From Arenimonas sp. (lineage in GTDB: Bacteria > Pseudomonadota > Alphaproteobacteria > Rhizobiales > Rhizobiaceae), in the NCBI GenBank assembly GCA_019459145.1, contig JAIBEK010000026.1, forward strand, positions 28,132 to 92,131: a stretch of 64,000 bases of DNA, written 5' to 3'. The stretch's first letter is position 1. Each line of letters starts with the position of its first letter. Under the pieces are notes generated by a model, which was given only the letters and a program-made list of their open reading frames with translations, did not search any database and was not told the origin of the DNA. The position numbers and the translations under genes were made by a program. Below are positions 27,390-36,045 of the stretch, one piece after another.

Positions 27390-27941
27390 TCAGGCCTCGG
27401 CCGCATCGCCGGTGACGACGCCGACATAGGGCAGTTCGCGGAAGGCATAGGCGACGTCCATGCCATAGCCGACGACGAAATAGTCGGGGCATTCGAAGCC
27501 GACATAATCGGCCTCGAGCTGTTCCTGCCGCTTCACCTTCTTGTCGAGCAGCACGGCGAGAGAGACATTGGAGGCGCCGCGCTCATAGAGCAGCTCCTTG
27601 GCGAACTTGAGCGTGCGACCGGATTCGAGGATGTCGTCGATCAGGAGGACGTCGCGGCCATGCACGTCGCTGTCGATGTCCTTGACGATCCTGACGCCTT
27701 GCGAAACCGTGCCGGTGCCGTAGCTGGACAGGGTGATGAACTCGACCTCGGGCGCAAGCCCGACATCGTGCAGGGCGCGGATCAGGTCGGCGGCGAAGAT
27801 GAAGGAACCCTTGAGCACCGCGATCACCAGAAGATCGTTGGCCGGCCCCTTGGCGATCTCGGCGGCTAGCTGGTGGTTACGCTCATTGATCTGCCGGGCG
27901 GTGTAGAGCGGCTCGATGTTCTTTCCGCGGACGACGGGCAT
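27390..27941 (-). CDS. hpt: Hypoxanthine phosphoribosyltransferase
   Basis: A 183-residue purine-salvage enzyme converting hypoxanthine (and probably guanine) plus PRPP to IMP/GMP. The PRPP-binding motif DVLLIDDILESGRTL is near residues 96-110, the pyrophosphate loop VLKGSFIFAADL near 42-53, and the purine-binding KKVKRQEQLEADYVGFECPD near 134-153. It is co-directional with cpdR, 147 bases apart. Length and motifs are typical. Confidence 0.94.
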   Translation of the reverse strand: MPVVRGKNIEPLYTARQINERNHQLAAEIAKGPANDLLVIAVLKGSFIFAADLIRALHDVGLAPEVEFITLSSYGTGTVSQGVRIVKDIDSDVHGRDVLLIDDILESGRTLKFAKELLYERGASNVSLAVLLDKKVKRQEQLEADYVGFECPDYFVVGYGMDVAYAFRELPYVGVVTGDAAEA

Positions 27942-28024
27942 GGCTTACTCCTTTGAGCGCTGCGGCTTGGCCGAACGTCTCGGCCGTTCATGGAAAGTGT
28001 TGGCCGATAGCACAGTCAGGCGCG

Positions 28025-28711
28025 TCAGGCACCCGATTCCTCGAATGACAGCTTGAGTTCCGGCGTTTTTCCACCGGGATGCAGCAATCGCGCCGTGATG
28101 CCGCGGCTGTGGCCGGCGTCGATCTCGTCGACGGGTGTGGCGATATAGGTGCTGGCGACGATCTGGCCGCCGGCGATCAGGTCGGCCCGGAGCTTCGGCA
28201 CCGGACTTTTCGCCGCGCTGCGGTTTTCGATGATGGCGTTGACCTGGAGGATGCGCATGCCGTCGTCGTCGCGCGGGGTGAGGCTGACATGGGTGATATC
28301 GAGCGGCCGGGCACTGGCTTGCTCGGCGGGACGGCCGACAAGCAGCCCGGCCATGGCGAAGGTGGCGGCAAAGACCAGCGCGACGAAGACCGCGAATGCC
28401 CCGTTCGACAAGGACTGAAGAACCCTCTCCGTCTGCCGCAACGAGCCCGCGGCAAGGGTTGTCCAGCGGTTGGCGGCGGCAGTGCGCTGCCTTGACGCGG
28501 AAAAGTGGCGATTGTCATTCAACCCGCGCGCGGCCCCTGCCCGGCGCGGCGCCTCGCGCCCGGGGACAGGTATGGAGACGGGTACGAAATGCGCGTCGAC
28601 CACATCCGCCCGTGCGCCAAGGGCGGGGCGCAGCGGACGGCGCGGTCGCTCGGGCGGCAGGAGGTCGATCTCCGGCGGGGCCGGGGGGCGTCTGGAACGG
28701 AATGCGTTCAT
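28025..28711 (-). CDS. DUF3426-like membrane protein divergent from ftsEX
   Basis: A 228-residue protein with a Pro/Arg-rich cytoplasmic N-terminus (1-95), one transmembrane segment (about 105-128, GAFAVFVALVFAATFAMAGLLVG) and a C-terminal domain with IIENRSAAKSPVPKLRADLI, resembling the DUF3426 domain of MJ0042 finger proteins often found next to ftsE in rhizobia. The usual N-terminal CxxC zinc ribbon is not present. It is divergent from ftsE across a 201-base region with CtrA-like sites. Function unknown. Confidence 0.65.
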   Translation of the reverse strand: MNAFRSRRPPAPPEIDLLPPERPRRPLRPALGARADVVDAHFVPVSIPVPGREAPRRAGAARGLNDNRHFSASRQRTAAANRWTTLAAGSLRQTERVLQSLSNGAFAVFVALVFAATFAMAGLLVGRPAEQASARPLDITHVSLTPRDDDGMRILQVNAIIENRSAAKSPVPKLRADLIAGGQIVASTYIATPVDEIDAGHSRGITARLLHPGGKTPELKLSFEESGA

Positions 28712-28791
28712 TTTTCCGGTGCCTTTCGCGTAAGCCCGCCGACCGGCCAAATCTGGGCATTGAAACGAATCCCCTCCAGACGTAAATTCAA

Positions 28792-28799
28792 ATGGTTAA
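28792..28799 (-). promoter_or_regulatory. CtrA-like TTAACCAT half-site in the ftsE divergent region
   Basis: TTAACCAT read on the minus strand, 55 bases from the GTTAACC/GGTTAAC palindrome and between the divergent DUF3426-like gene and ftsE. It matches the alphaproteobacterial CtrA half-site. Confidence 0.35.
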
Positions 28800-28853
28800 T
28801 GCTTCGAAAAGATGCGCCGCAACGCGCCATCTTTCGGGCGGAATTTACCGGCT

Positions 28854-28872
28854 GTTAACCCTCCTGGTTAAC
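28854..28872. promoter_or_regulatory. GTTAACC-N5-GGTTAAC palindrome upstream of ftsEX
   Basis: GTTAACC (28854-28860), spacer CTCCT, GGTTAAC (28866-28872): a perfect 7-bp inverted repeat 41 bases upstream of the ftsE TTG start. Each arm contains the TTAACC core of CtrA half-sites, here head-to-head rather than as the classical TTAA-N7-TTAA direct array. A dimeric regulator is likely; CtrA is one candidate. Confidence 0.5.
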
Positions 28873-28912
28873 ATGGTGCAGACCCACGCGATCTGTCAGA
28901 CTGGCTGAGCCC

Positions 28913-29572
28913 TTGATCCACTTCGAAAATGTCGGTTTGCGTTATGGAATGGGACCGGAGATCCTCCGTGACCTGACCTTCGATATTCCGAAGCGTTCCT
29001 TCCAGTTCCTGACCGGCCCGTCAGGCGCGGGCAAGACCACGCTGCTGCGCCTGCTGTTCATGTCGCTGCAGCCGACGCGCGGACTGATCCGCAGTTTCGG
29101 CCGCGACATCACCAAGATCCCGCGCGCCGAACTGCCCATGCTGCGCCGGCGGGTCGGCATCGTCTTCCAGGATTTCCAGCTGCTCGATCACCTGACCACC
29201 TACGAGAACGTCGCGCTGCCGCTGCGCGTGCGCGGCAAGGACGAGTCGAGCTACCGCAACGACGTGCTGGAACTGCTGAAGTGGGTGGGGCTGGGCGAGC
29301 GCATCAATGTTCTTCCGCCGGTGCTTTCGGGTGGCGAAAAACAGCGCGTGGCGATCGCCCGTGCCCTGATCGACCGGCCGGAAATCCTGCTGGCCGACGA
29401 ACCGACGGGCAATGTCGACCCGCCGATGGCGCGCCGACTGCTCAGCCTGTTCCTCGAGTTGAACCGCCTCGGCACGGCCGTCGTCATCGCCACCCACGAC
29501 CTGGCGCTGATGGACCAGATCGACGCGCGACGCATGATCCTCACAGACGGGCGGCTCGACATCTATGACTGA
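28913..29572 (+). CDS. ftsE: Cell division ATP-binding protein FtsE
   Basis: A 219-residue ABC-type ATPase that pairs with FtsX at the divisome and controls peptidoglycan hydrolases. Walker A GPSGAGKTTLL is at residues 36-46, the ABC signature VLSGGEKQRVAIARAL near 140-155, Walker B ILLADEPTGNVDP near 161-173, and the H-loop in ATHDLALMD. The start is TTG 28913 (MIHFENVGLRYG), the family-typical first residues. Its last eight bases overlap ftsX. Confidence 0.95.
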   Translation: MIHFENVGLRYGMGPEILRDLTFDIPKRSFQFLTGPSGAGKTTLLRLLFMSLQPTRGLIRSFGRDITKIPRAELPMLRRRVGIVFQDFQLLDHLTTYENVALPLRVRGKDESSYRNDVLELLKWVGLGERINVLPPVLSGGEKQRVAIARALIDRPEILLADEPTGNVDPPMARRLLSLFLELNRLGTAVVIATHDLALMDQIDARRMILTDGRLDIYD

Positions 29573-30590
29573 GCTCGACCAGAACGACCGCCGCGCGCCG
29601 CGCACGACCGGCAAGCCCCAGGCTCCGCGCCGCACCGCGATGACGGTGAGGCCGACCGGCCCGATCCTGCCGCCCTCCAACATCCAGGGCAATGCGCTGA
29701 TGGTGGTGATCGCCATCATGGCTTTCCTCGCCTGCCTGACGCTCGGCGCCGTCTCGATGGTGCGGGCCACGGCGGCCGGCTGGCAGAGCCAGATCGCCCG
29801 CGAGATCACCATCCAGATCAAGCCGGAAGACGGCCTCGACATGGACCAGGCACTCGTCAAGGCCCGCGACCTCGCCCTGACCTTCGTCGGCACGAAGGAA
29901 GGCCAGATCATGGACGAGGACGCGACGGCCAGGCTGCTGGAGCCCTGGCTCGGCACGGGGCTCGACCTTGACGAACTGCCGGTTCCACGCCTGGTCATCG
30001 TCACCATCGACGAGGCCAGTCCGCCCGACTTCGCCGCGATGCGCGAATTGTTGAAGACCGAGGTGCCGCAGGCCTTCCTCGACGATCACCGGACCTGGGT
30101 GGACCGGCTCGTTCAGATGGCCCGAACCACCGTGCTGATCGGCTCGGGCGTGCTCGTCCTGGTCTTCACCGCCATGGTGATGACCGTGGTTTTCGCCACG
30201 CGCGGCGCGCTGTCGGGCAACCGCCATATCATCGAGGTGCTGCATTTCGTCGGCGCCGAAGGCTCGTTCGTCGCGCAGGAATTCCAGAAGCACTTTTTGA
30301 AGATCAGCCTGAAGGGTGCGGCTGCCGGCGGCCTGCTCGCCGCGGCCCTGTTCCTGGTCGCCGGTTTCTGGCAGAGCCGCTCTCTGGCGACGCCGGAAAG
30401 CGATCAGGCGGCGGCCCTGTTCGGCACGTTCTCGATCGGGCCCCTCGGCTATCTCGGCATTTTCGCCACGATGATCGTCATCGCGCTGTTGACCACCCTG
30501 ACCGCACGGTTGACCGTGATCCGCACCATCTATGAAATCGACCTCATTCGCTCCGACCCGGCACGCACCGATGGATTGCCGGGTGACTGA
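29565..30590 (+). CDS. ftsX: Cell division permease-like protein FtsX
   Basis: A 341-residue FtsX with a basic cytoplasmic N-terminus (about 45 residues), a first membrane helix (about 46-70), a periplasmic domain (to about 185) and three more helices in the FtsX/MacB-type permease domain, which includes HIIEVLHFVGAEGSFVAQEF near 222-241 and closes with a short cytoplasmic tail. It transmits the FtsE ATP cycle to periplasmic hydrolases. It overlaps ftsE by eight bases, indicating translational coupling. Confidence 0.94.
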   Translation: MTELDQNDRRAPRTTGKPQAPRRTAMTVRPTGPILPPSNIQGNALMVVIAIMAFLACLTLGAVSMVRATAAGWQSQIAREITIQIKPEDGLDMDQALVKARDLALTFVGTKEGQIMDEDATARLLEPWLGTGLDLDELPVPRLVIVTIDEASPPDFAAMRELLKTEVPQAFLDDHRTWVDRLVQMARTTVLIGSGVLVLVFTAMVMTVVFATRGALSGNRHIIEVLHFVGAEGSFVAQEFQKHFLKISLKGAAAGGLLAAALFLVAGFWQSRSLATPESDQAAALFGTFSIGPLGYLGIFATMIVIALLTTLTARLTVIRTIYEIDLIRSDPARTDGLPGD

Positions 30591-30609
30591 TGCGGCGAAT
30601 GCCTGTTGA

Positions 30610-31383
30610 ATGCCACAAAGCCGCCTGTTCCATATGCCAGAAGCGCGCTATGCACGGACCATGACGATGGGTCAGATGAGTCGCGACAGAGCTTTCCGCG
30701 AGCAACAGCCGCAGCACAATGCCGGCGGCCTTTTCGCCCGCAGAGGGCGCTTGCGCCGCATCTTGCGCTATGGCGGGCTTGTCGCGATCGTACTTGTCGC
30801 CGTCTTCCTCGCCGGCTTCCTGTGGTTCACCGATTCGGTGACGACGCTTGCGCCGCCGAGCCAAGCGAGGGCGGACGCCATCGTCGTTCTGACCGGCGGT
30901 TATCAGCGCATCGACCAGGCCGTCGAACTCCTGCGGCGCGGCTCCGGACGCCGGCTGTTGATTTCCGGCGCGCACCCGACGACGTCGCCCAGTCAGATTC
31001 GCAAGATGACACAAAGCTCGCCCGACCTCTTCGAGTGCTGCGTCGATGTCGGCTACGAGGCGCTCGACACCATCGGCAACGCCAACGAGATCTCGCGCTG
31101 GATCAGGGACCACGGCTATTCTTCGGTTCTGGTCGTCACCAACAACTACCATATGCCGCGCAGCCTGATGGAACTGCGCCGCAGGGACCGTGCGACGCGA
31201 TACATCCCCTATCCGGTCGTCAATTCCGACCTGAAGCACACCGACTGGTATGCCGAACCGAACGTGCTGCGCACTCTACTGTCGGAATACGGCAAGACGC
31301 TGGTCGCCTATGCGCGAGGCATCATCGGCTGGGGCAGCGACGGCCTGCGATCCACGGCGAAGATGGCCGAAACCTCCGACTGA
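30610..31383 (+). CDS. YdcF/ElyC-like DUF218 membrane protein
   Basis: A 257-residue protein with one transmembrane helix (about 54-74) and a DUF218 domain: DAIVVLTGGYQRIDQAVELL near residues 89-108, LLISGAHPTTS near 115-125, and VTNNYHMPRSLMELRR near 176-191. DUF218 proteins such as ElyC and SanA affect envelope integrity. The start is uncertain; ATG 30610, 30643, 30661 and 30676 are all in frame. It follows ftsX by 19 bases and precedes plsC, so it fits a cell-envelope operon. Confidence 0.85.
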   Translation: MPQSRLFHMPEARYARTMTMGQMSRDRAFREQQPQHNAGGLFARRGRLRRILRYGGLVAIVLVAVFLAGFLWFTDSVTTLAPPSQARADAIVVLTGGYQRIDQAVELLRRGSGRRLLISGAHPTTSPSQIRKMTQSSPDLFECCVDVGYEALDTIGNANEISRWIRDHGYSSVLVVTNNYHMPRSLMELRRRDRATRYIPYPVVNSDLKHTDWYAEPNVLRTLLSEYGKTLVAYARGIIGWGSDGLRSTAKMAETSD

Positions 31384-31471
31384 CACGCCTCGGATTTCGC
31401 GCGACAACGCTTTTTATCCCTGCGGATTTGCGATAGGGACGTCTGCACGCCCGCCCGAGGAAAAGCGCCTA

Positions 31472-32263
31472 ATGATCATCCTGCGTTCCATCCTGTTCAA
31501 CACGCTGTTCTACGCCAATCTGGTCCTGCAGATGGTGCTGCTTTCGCCATACTATTTCCTGGCATCGCGCAAGAAGGCCTTCGCGATCCCGAAGAACTGG
31601 GCGCGATCCAACCACTGGCTGATGGAGAAGATCGTCGGCACGACCTTCACGGTCGAGGGCCTGGAGAACATCCCGGAGGGCGGCTACATCCTGGCACCCA
31701 AGCACCAGTCGCTGTGGGACACCTATGCGCTGCTTCCCTGGCTCGACGATCCGGTCTACATCCTCAAGCGCGAACTGATGTGGATCCCGATCTTTGGCTG
31801 GTATGTGGCGCGGCAGAAGATGATCCCGGTCGACCGCGGGGCGCGCGGCAAGGTGATGGTTAAGGTCATGGAACGGGCCAAGCAGGAAATGGCCGCCGGC
31901 CGCCAGCTGATCATCTATCCGGAAGGCACGCGCCGTCCGGCGGGCGCCGAGCCCGCCTACAAATACGGCATCGCCCGCATCTACCGCGATCTCGACGTGC
32001 CGGTCGTGCCTGTCGCCATGCATCCAGGCCTGTTCTGGCCGCGCCGCAAGTTCCTGCGCTTCCCCGGCCATTTCAAGGTGAAGATCCTGCCGCCGATCGA
32101 AGCCGGCCTCGATCCAGACCTGTTCTACGAGACGCTGATCGAAAGGCTGGAGAAGGTAAGCGACGAGCTGCTGGTCGAGACCGTGCGCGATAACCCGCAG
32201 GTGCCCCTGCCGCCAACCGCCGTGAAGCGGCTGAAGGAGTTGCAGGCGCAAAAGACGGCCTGA
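31472..32263 (+). CDS. plsC: 1-acyl-sn-glycerol-3-phosphate acyltransferase
   Basis: A 263-residue inner-membrane acyltransferase that makes phosphatidic acid from lysophosphatidic acid. An N-terminal hydrophobic segment (about 6-28) is followed by the catalytic HxxxxD motif in LAPKHQSLWDTYALLPW near residues 72-88, the acceptor-site FGWYVARQKMIPVDRGARG near 109-127, and IIYPEGTRRPAG near 145-156 (PEGTR motif). ATG 31472 follows CGAGGAAAAG. It is the last gene of the ftsE-ftsX-YdcF-plsC run. Confidence 0.93.
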   Translation: MIILRSILFNTLFYANLVLQMVLLSPYYFLASRKKAFAIPKNWARSNHWLMEKIVGTTFTVEGLENIPEGGYILAPKHQSLWDTYALLPWLDDPVYILKRELMWIPIFGWYVARQKMIPVDRGARGKVMVKVMERAKQEMAAGRQLIIYPEGTRRPAGAEPAYKYGIARIYRDLDVPVVPVAMHPGLFWPRRKFLRFPGHFKVKILPPIEAGLDPDLFYETLIERLEKVSDELLVETVRDNPQVPLPPTAVKRLKELQAQKTA

Positions 32264-32266
32264 AAA

Positions 32267-32815
32267 CTAGACCTCGACGCCCTCCAGGCGCGCGATCTCC
32301 GCGGCCACCTGCTCCAGCCAATGGTCGCGGATGCCCATTTCCCGCAAGTGCGCCACGGTGTTGGCCACATAAACCGGATTGGGGCCGGACACGCCGACCG
32401 CCTGGTTGACGATGCGTGCCGCCTCCGTCACCGACACCGCCCCGCCATACTGGTGATGGGCGCGGTCGACCACATAGGCCAGCGCCTGCACCTTGCGGCC
32501 GTCATCGAGCCGGACCGGCAGGACGCGCTCGCGGTAGACGAAGGTCACCAATTCGCGCTGGCGCAGGTATTCGATCGTCTCCTCCCGATCGCGCAAGGCC
32601 ACGCGGAAGGCCACGCCACGGCAGGAACCGCCACGGTCGAGCCCGAGCACCAGACCCGGCGTCTCCTTCGTGCCGCGATGGTGCCAGGATCGCACGCAGA
32701 GCGACCGACGATAGCCGATCATCCGCCCCTGTATCCGCTCCTCGAAGGAAAAGCCCGGATTCCACATCAGCGATCCGTAGCCAAACACCCAAAATTCGTC
32801 CATATCGCGGGTCAT
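32267..32815 (-). CDS. ChaC-like gamma-glutamylcyclotransferase
   Basis: A 182-residue protein of the ChaC branch, which cleaves glutathione to 5-oxoproline and Cys-Gly. The BtrG/GGCT-fold signature VFGYGSLMWNPGF lies at residues 9-21, GLDRGGSCRGVAFRV near 61-75, and the probable catalytic glutamate in YLRQRELVTF near 88-97. ATG 32815 is used; ATG 32803 (MDEFWVF) is an alternative. It converges with plsC, three bases away, and is divergent from the DUF2125 gene. Confidence 0.87.
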   Translation of the reverse strand: MTRDMDEFWVFGYGSLMWNPGFSFEERIQGRMIGYRRSLCVRSWHHRGTKETPGLVLGLDRGGSCRGVAFRVALRDREETIEYLRQRELVTFVYRERVLPVRLDDGRKVQALAYVVDRAHHQYGGAVSVTEAARIVNQAVGVSGPNPVYVANTVAHLREMGIRDHWLEQVAAEIARLEGVEV

Positions 32816-32867
32816 TCCACAAGACCGGCCGGTTTGCCGGTTCACCATTTTACGTTTGGAGCGCCTG

Positions 32868-33881
32868 ATGGCAACGTCGCGCAAGGAAAACCGCAGCACC
32901 GCCAGCCGCAAGATCTCGCTCTTCGCGCTGGCGATCATCGTCGGCATTCTCGTCTATAGCGGCTTGTGGTGGAGCGCGGCAGGGGCTCTGGAAAAGAAAC
33001 TCGCCCAGATCCTCGGCGGCGACAACCCGGCGGCAATCCAGGCGGAATGTGCCGACATGGCGGTCGGCGGTTTCCCCTTCCGGCTTGGCGTGACCTGTAC
33101 GAAACTTGCCGTCGACGACCATTTCCACGGCCTGTCGGCCACCTTTGGCGCCTTCCGTTCGGCTGCCCAGGTCTATGCGCCGGGCCGGGTGCTGTGGGAA
33201 CTGGAAGGGCCGGGACAGGTGCGGTCCAGTCTCGGATTTTCGCTGACGCTGCAATGGGCGCAGATGCGCTCAAGCCTGAGCGCCGGGCTCTCGGGACTCA
33301 ACCGCAGTTCGATCGAGGCGAAGGATCTGCGGGGCTTGCTGACCGCCAAGCTGGACGGCCAGACGGTCGAGGCCAAGGCGCCGGATGCGGAGGCGCATGT
33401 GCGCCGCTCCGGCGAGGACCTGGATCTCGCCGTCCTTGTCAAGGAGGCCGTTCTGTCGCTGCGCGACCAGCCGCCGGTTTTGCCGCCCCTCTCGGCCAGT
33501 ATCGACATGACCCTGGTCGGCAAGGCGAAGTATCTCGATCTCGAGGGTGACCGGGGCGAAGGGCTTTACGGCAGCGAGGGCGAGATCCGCCACTTCGTCG
33601 CCGACATGGGCGAGGGCCGGGTGCTGACACTTTCGGGCCCCGTGTCGGTCGGCACGGACGGCATGTTTTCGGGCAAGCTCCACGTCGAAGTCGAAGGCAT
33701 CAGGGCCTGGCAGGAGACCCTCGGACAGGCGTTTCCCGACGAGCGCGAAACGATCGACAATGCGGGGAACGTGCTCGCCGCGCTGTTTTCCGGCAAGGAC
33801 AAGGGCAGCGCCGACCTGACGGTCACGAATGGCGTAGTTTCCCTCGGCATATTCCCGATCGCCGTCCTGCCGCCGCTGTAA
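32868..33881 (+). CDS. DUF2125-family protein
   Basis: A 337-residue protein with one N-terminal membrane anchor (about 18-38) and a large extracytoplasmic beta-rich region matching the DUF2125 family of alphaproteobacteria; typical are the early ADMAVGGFPFRLGVTC (about 59-74) and the ISGFNRSS-like middle. Function unknown. ATG 32868 is favoured because TTGGAGCG lies six bases upstream. It converges with tyrC; the stops are nine bases apart. Confidence 0.82.
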   Translation: MATSRKENRSTASRKISLFALAIIVGILVYSGLWWSAAGALEKKLAQILGGDNPAAIQAECADMAVGGFPFRLGVTCTKLAVDDHFHGLSATFGAFRSAAQVYAPGRVLWELEGPGQVRSSLGFSLTLQWAQMRSSLSAGLSGLNRSSIEAKDLRGLLTAKLDGQTVEAKAPDAEAHVRRSGEDLDLAVLVKEAVLSLRDQPPVLPPLSASIDMTLVGKAKYLDLEGDRGEGLYGSEGEIRHFVADMGEGRVLTLSGPVSVGTDGMFSGKLHVEVEGIRAWQETLGQAFPDERETIDNAGNVLAALFSGKDKGSADLTVTNGVVSLGIFPIAVLPPL

Positions 33882-33890
33882 AGCCCGCGG

Positions 33891-34820
33891 TCAGGCCTTC
33901 TTGTCGAGCGAGTGGCGGCCGAAGTCCGGCACGTCGACGTCCTGGCCGGCCTCGATGATCGAGCGGCGGACGGCACGCGTTCGGGTGAACAGTTCGAACA
34001 GCTTGTCGCCCTCGCCCCAGCGGATCGCCCGCTGCAGATAGGCGAGATCCTCGGAAAAGCGCGCCAGCATTTCGAGGATCGCATCCTTGTTGTGCAGGCA
34101 CACGTCGCGCCACATGGTCGGATCGGAGGCGGCAAGACGGGTGAAATCGCGGAAACCCGAGGCCGAATACTTGATCACTTCCGACTGCGTCACCGCCTCC
34201 AGGTCGTCGGCCGTGCCGACGATATTGTAGGCGATGATGTGCGGAAGGTGCGAGACGATGGCCAGCACCTTGTCATGGTGCTCTGGATCCATCTCGTCGA
34301 TCTTCGAGCCGAGCGCTTCCCAGAAGGCCTTGAGCCGGGCAAGGGCTGCCGCATCCGTCCCCGGCAGCGGCGTGAAGATGCACCAGCGGCCTTGGAACAG
34401 GCCGGTGAAGCCCGCATCCGGGCCGGACTTTTCCGTGCCCGCCAGCGGGTGGCCGGGAATGAAATGCACGGTCTTCGGCATGTGCGGCGCCATCTGGGCG
34501 ATGACGGAAGCCTTGGTCGAGCCGACATCGGTGACGATGGCGCCGGGCTTCAGATGCGGAGCGATCTGCCGCGCGACCGCTTCGGAGGCGCCGACCGGAA
34601 CGGAGACGATGACCAGATCGGCACCTTCGACGGCATCAGCCGCCGACAGCGCGTAGGATGTTCCCAGTTCAAGCTCCTCGGCCCGCTTCAGCGTCTCGGG
34701 GCTGCGGGTCGAGACCACGACCTCGCGCGCAAGACCGAGCGCCTTGACGTCGCGGGCGATCGAGGAGCCGATCAGGCCGATGCCGATCAGCGCGATGCGG
34801 TCGAACAGCGGTTCAGCCAT
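33891..34820 (-). CDS. tyrC: Prephenate/arogenate dehydrogenase
   Basis: A 309-residue enzyme of tyrosine synthesis that oxidatively decarboxylates prephenate or arogenate with NAD(P). The Rossmann motif IALIGIGLIGSSIARD is at residues 9-24, and the active-site region FIPGHPLAGTEKSGPDAG near 121-138 is intact, as is VSHLPHIIAYNIV near 193-205. It starts one base after hisC, so the pair is an operon linking tyrosine and histidine synthesis; HisC can also act as an aromatic aminotransferase. Confidence 0.92.
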   Translation of the reverse strand: MAEPLFDRIALIGIGLIGSSIARDVKALGLAREVVVSTRSPETLKRAEELELGTSYALSAADAVEGADLVIVSVPVGASEAVARQIAPHLKPGAIVTDVGSTKASVIAQMAPHMPKTVHFIPGHPLAGTEKSGPDAGFTGLFQGRWCIFTPLPGTDAAALARLKAFWEALGSKIDEMDPEHHDKVLAIVSHLPHIIAYNIVGTADDLEAVTQSEVIKYSASGFRDFTRLAASDPTMWRDVCLHNKDAILEMLARFSEDLAYLQRAIRWGEGDKLFELFTRTRAVRRSIIEAGQDVDVPDFGRHSLDKKA

Positions 34821-34821
34821 A

Positions 34822-35928
34822 TCAGCGACGCCCCATGAACTCGGTGAGCGTGTCGATGACGCCGCGATTGGCTTCCTCGCTGCCGATCGTCATGCGCAGC
34901 GAATTGGCAAAGCCATAGCCACGCACGGCGCGCAGGATGAAGCCGCGGCTGGTGAGGAAGTCGTCGGCTTCCGCCGCACGCTTGCCGTCGACCTCAGGGA
35001 AATGGATCAGCACGAAATTGGCGACCGAAGGCGTCACCTTGAGGCCGAGCGCGGAGAGCGCCGTGGTGACCTTCTCGACCCAGGCAAGGTTGTGCTCGAC
35101 GGCCATCGCGACGAAATCCTGGTCGCGCACCGCAGCCGCACCGGCAGCAAGCGCCGGCGCGTTCATGTTGAACGGGCCGCGCACGCGGTTCAGCGCGTCG
35201 ATGATCTCCAGCGGAGCATAGGCCCAGCCGACGCGCAGCGCCGCAAGACCGTAAACCTTGGAGAAGGTGCGGGTCATGACGACGTTGCGGGCGCCGGAGA
35301 CGAGCTCGATGCCGGCCTGGTAATCGTTGCTGCGGACATATTCTGCATAGGCCGCATCAAGTACGAGGATGACATTGCCCGGCAGGCCGGCATGGAGGCG
35401 GCGGATTTCGCTGGCCGGCACATAGGTCCCGGTCGGATTGCCGGGATTGGCGAGGAAGACGATCTTCGTCTTTTCCGTCACGGCGGCCAGGATCGCATCG
35501 ACATCGACCGTGCAGTCCTTCTCCTTGACCACGACGGGGGTGGCGCCGGCACCCATGATCTGGATCTCGTAGACGAGGAAACCGTGCTCGGTGATGATGC
35601 CCTCGTCGCCCGCGCCGAGATAGACATGGCACAGCAGGCCGAGCAGTTCGTCGGAACCGTTGCCGCACAGGATATTGGCCTTGTTCAGCCCATGCACCTC
35701 GGCAATCGCCTCGCGCAGCGCCGTCGCCTGGCCGTCGGGATAGATTTCCAGATGCCCGGCGCTCTGCTTGAAAGCGTCGATCGCCTTCGGGCTCGGTCCC
35801 ATCGGCGTTTCGTTGGACGACAGCTTGAAGACCCGCGCGACACCAGGGGCATGCTCCTTGCCGGGCACATAGGCGGCAATGTCGAGGATACCCGGGCGCG
35901 GAGTGGGCTTCATGGTTTCGCTGCTCAT
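34822..35928 (-). CDS. hisC: Histidinol-phosphate aminotransferase
   Basis: A 368-residue fold-type I PLP aminotransferase. The substrate-facing [17 protein letters not shown] is near residues 37-53, the PLP-contacting [11 protein letters not shown] near 93-103, [11 protein letters not shown] near 168-178, and the Schiff-base lysine in [16 protein letters not shown] near 228-243. Placement just before tyrC suggests it may serve phenylalanine/tyrosine as well as histidine synthesis, as in other rhizobia; that is inference. Confidence 0.92.
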   Translation of the reverse strand: MSSETMKPTPRPGILDIAAYVPGKEHAPGVARVFKLSSNETPMGPSPKAIDAFKQSAGHLEIYPDGQATALREAIAEVHGLNKANILCGNGSDELLGLLCHVYLGAGDEGIITEHGFLVYEIQIMGAGATPVVVKEKDCTVDVDAILAAVTEKTKIVFLANPGNPTGTYVPASEIRRLHAGLPGNVILVLDAAYAEYVRSNDYQAGIELVSGARNVVMTRTFSKVYGLAALRVGWAYAPLEIIDALNRVRGPFNMNAPALAAGAAAVRDQDFVAMAVEHNLAWVEKVTTALSALGLKVTPSVANFVLIHFPEVDGKRAAEADDFLTSRGFILRAVRGYGFANSLRMTIGSEEANRGVIDTLTEFMGRR

Positions 35929-36045
35929 CGAACTGGCTTTCTGTCGTTGAAAACACGGGCGGGCGCCCGGCGATAGGGGATGAGAGCCCTTAGAACGGAA
36001 AGGCGGTTTTGTCGAGGGTCGAGGCGGTCGCAGCCGCCGGCTAGG

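Noticed and set aside
30610..30676. A unique start for the YdcF-like gene
   Set aside because: Four in-frame ATG codons are possible and none has a clear ribosome-binding site; the longest is reported with this caveat.
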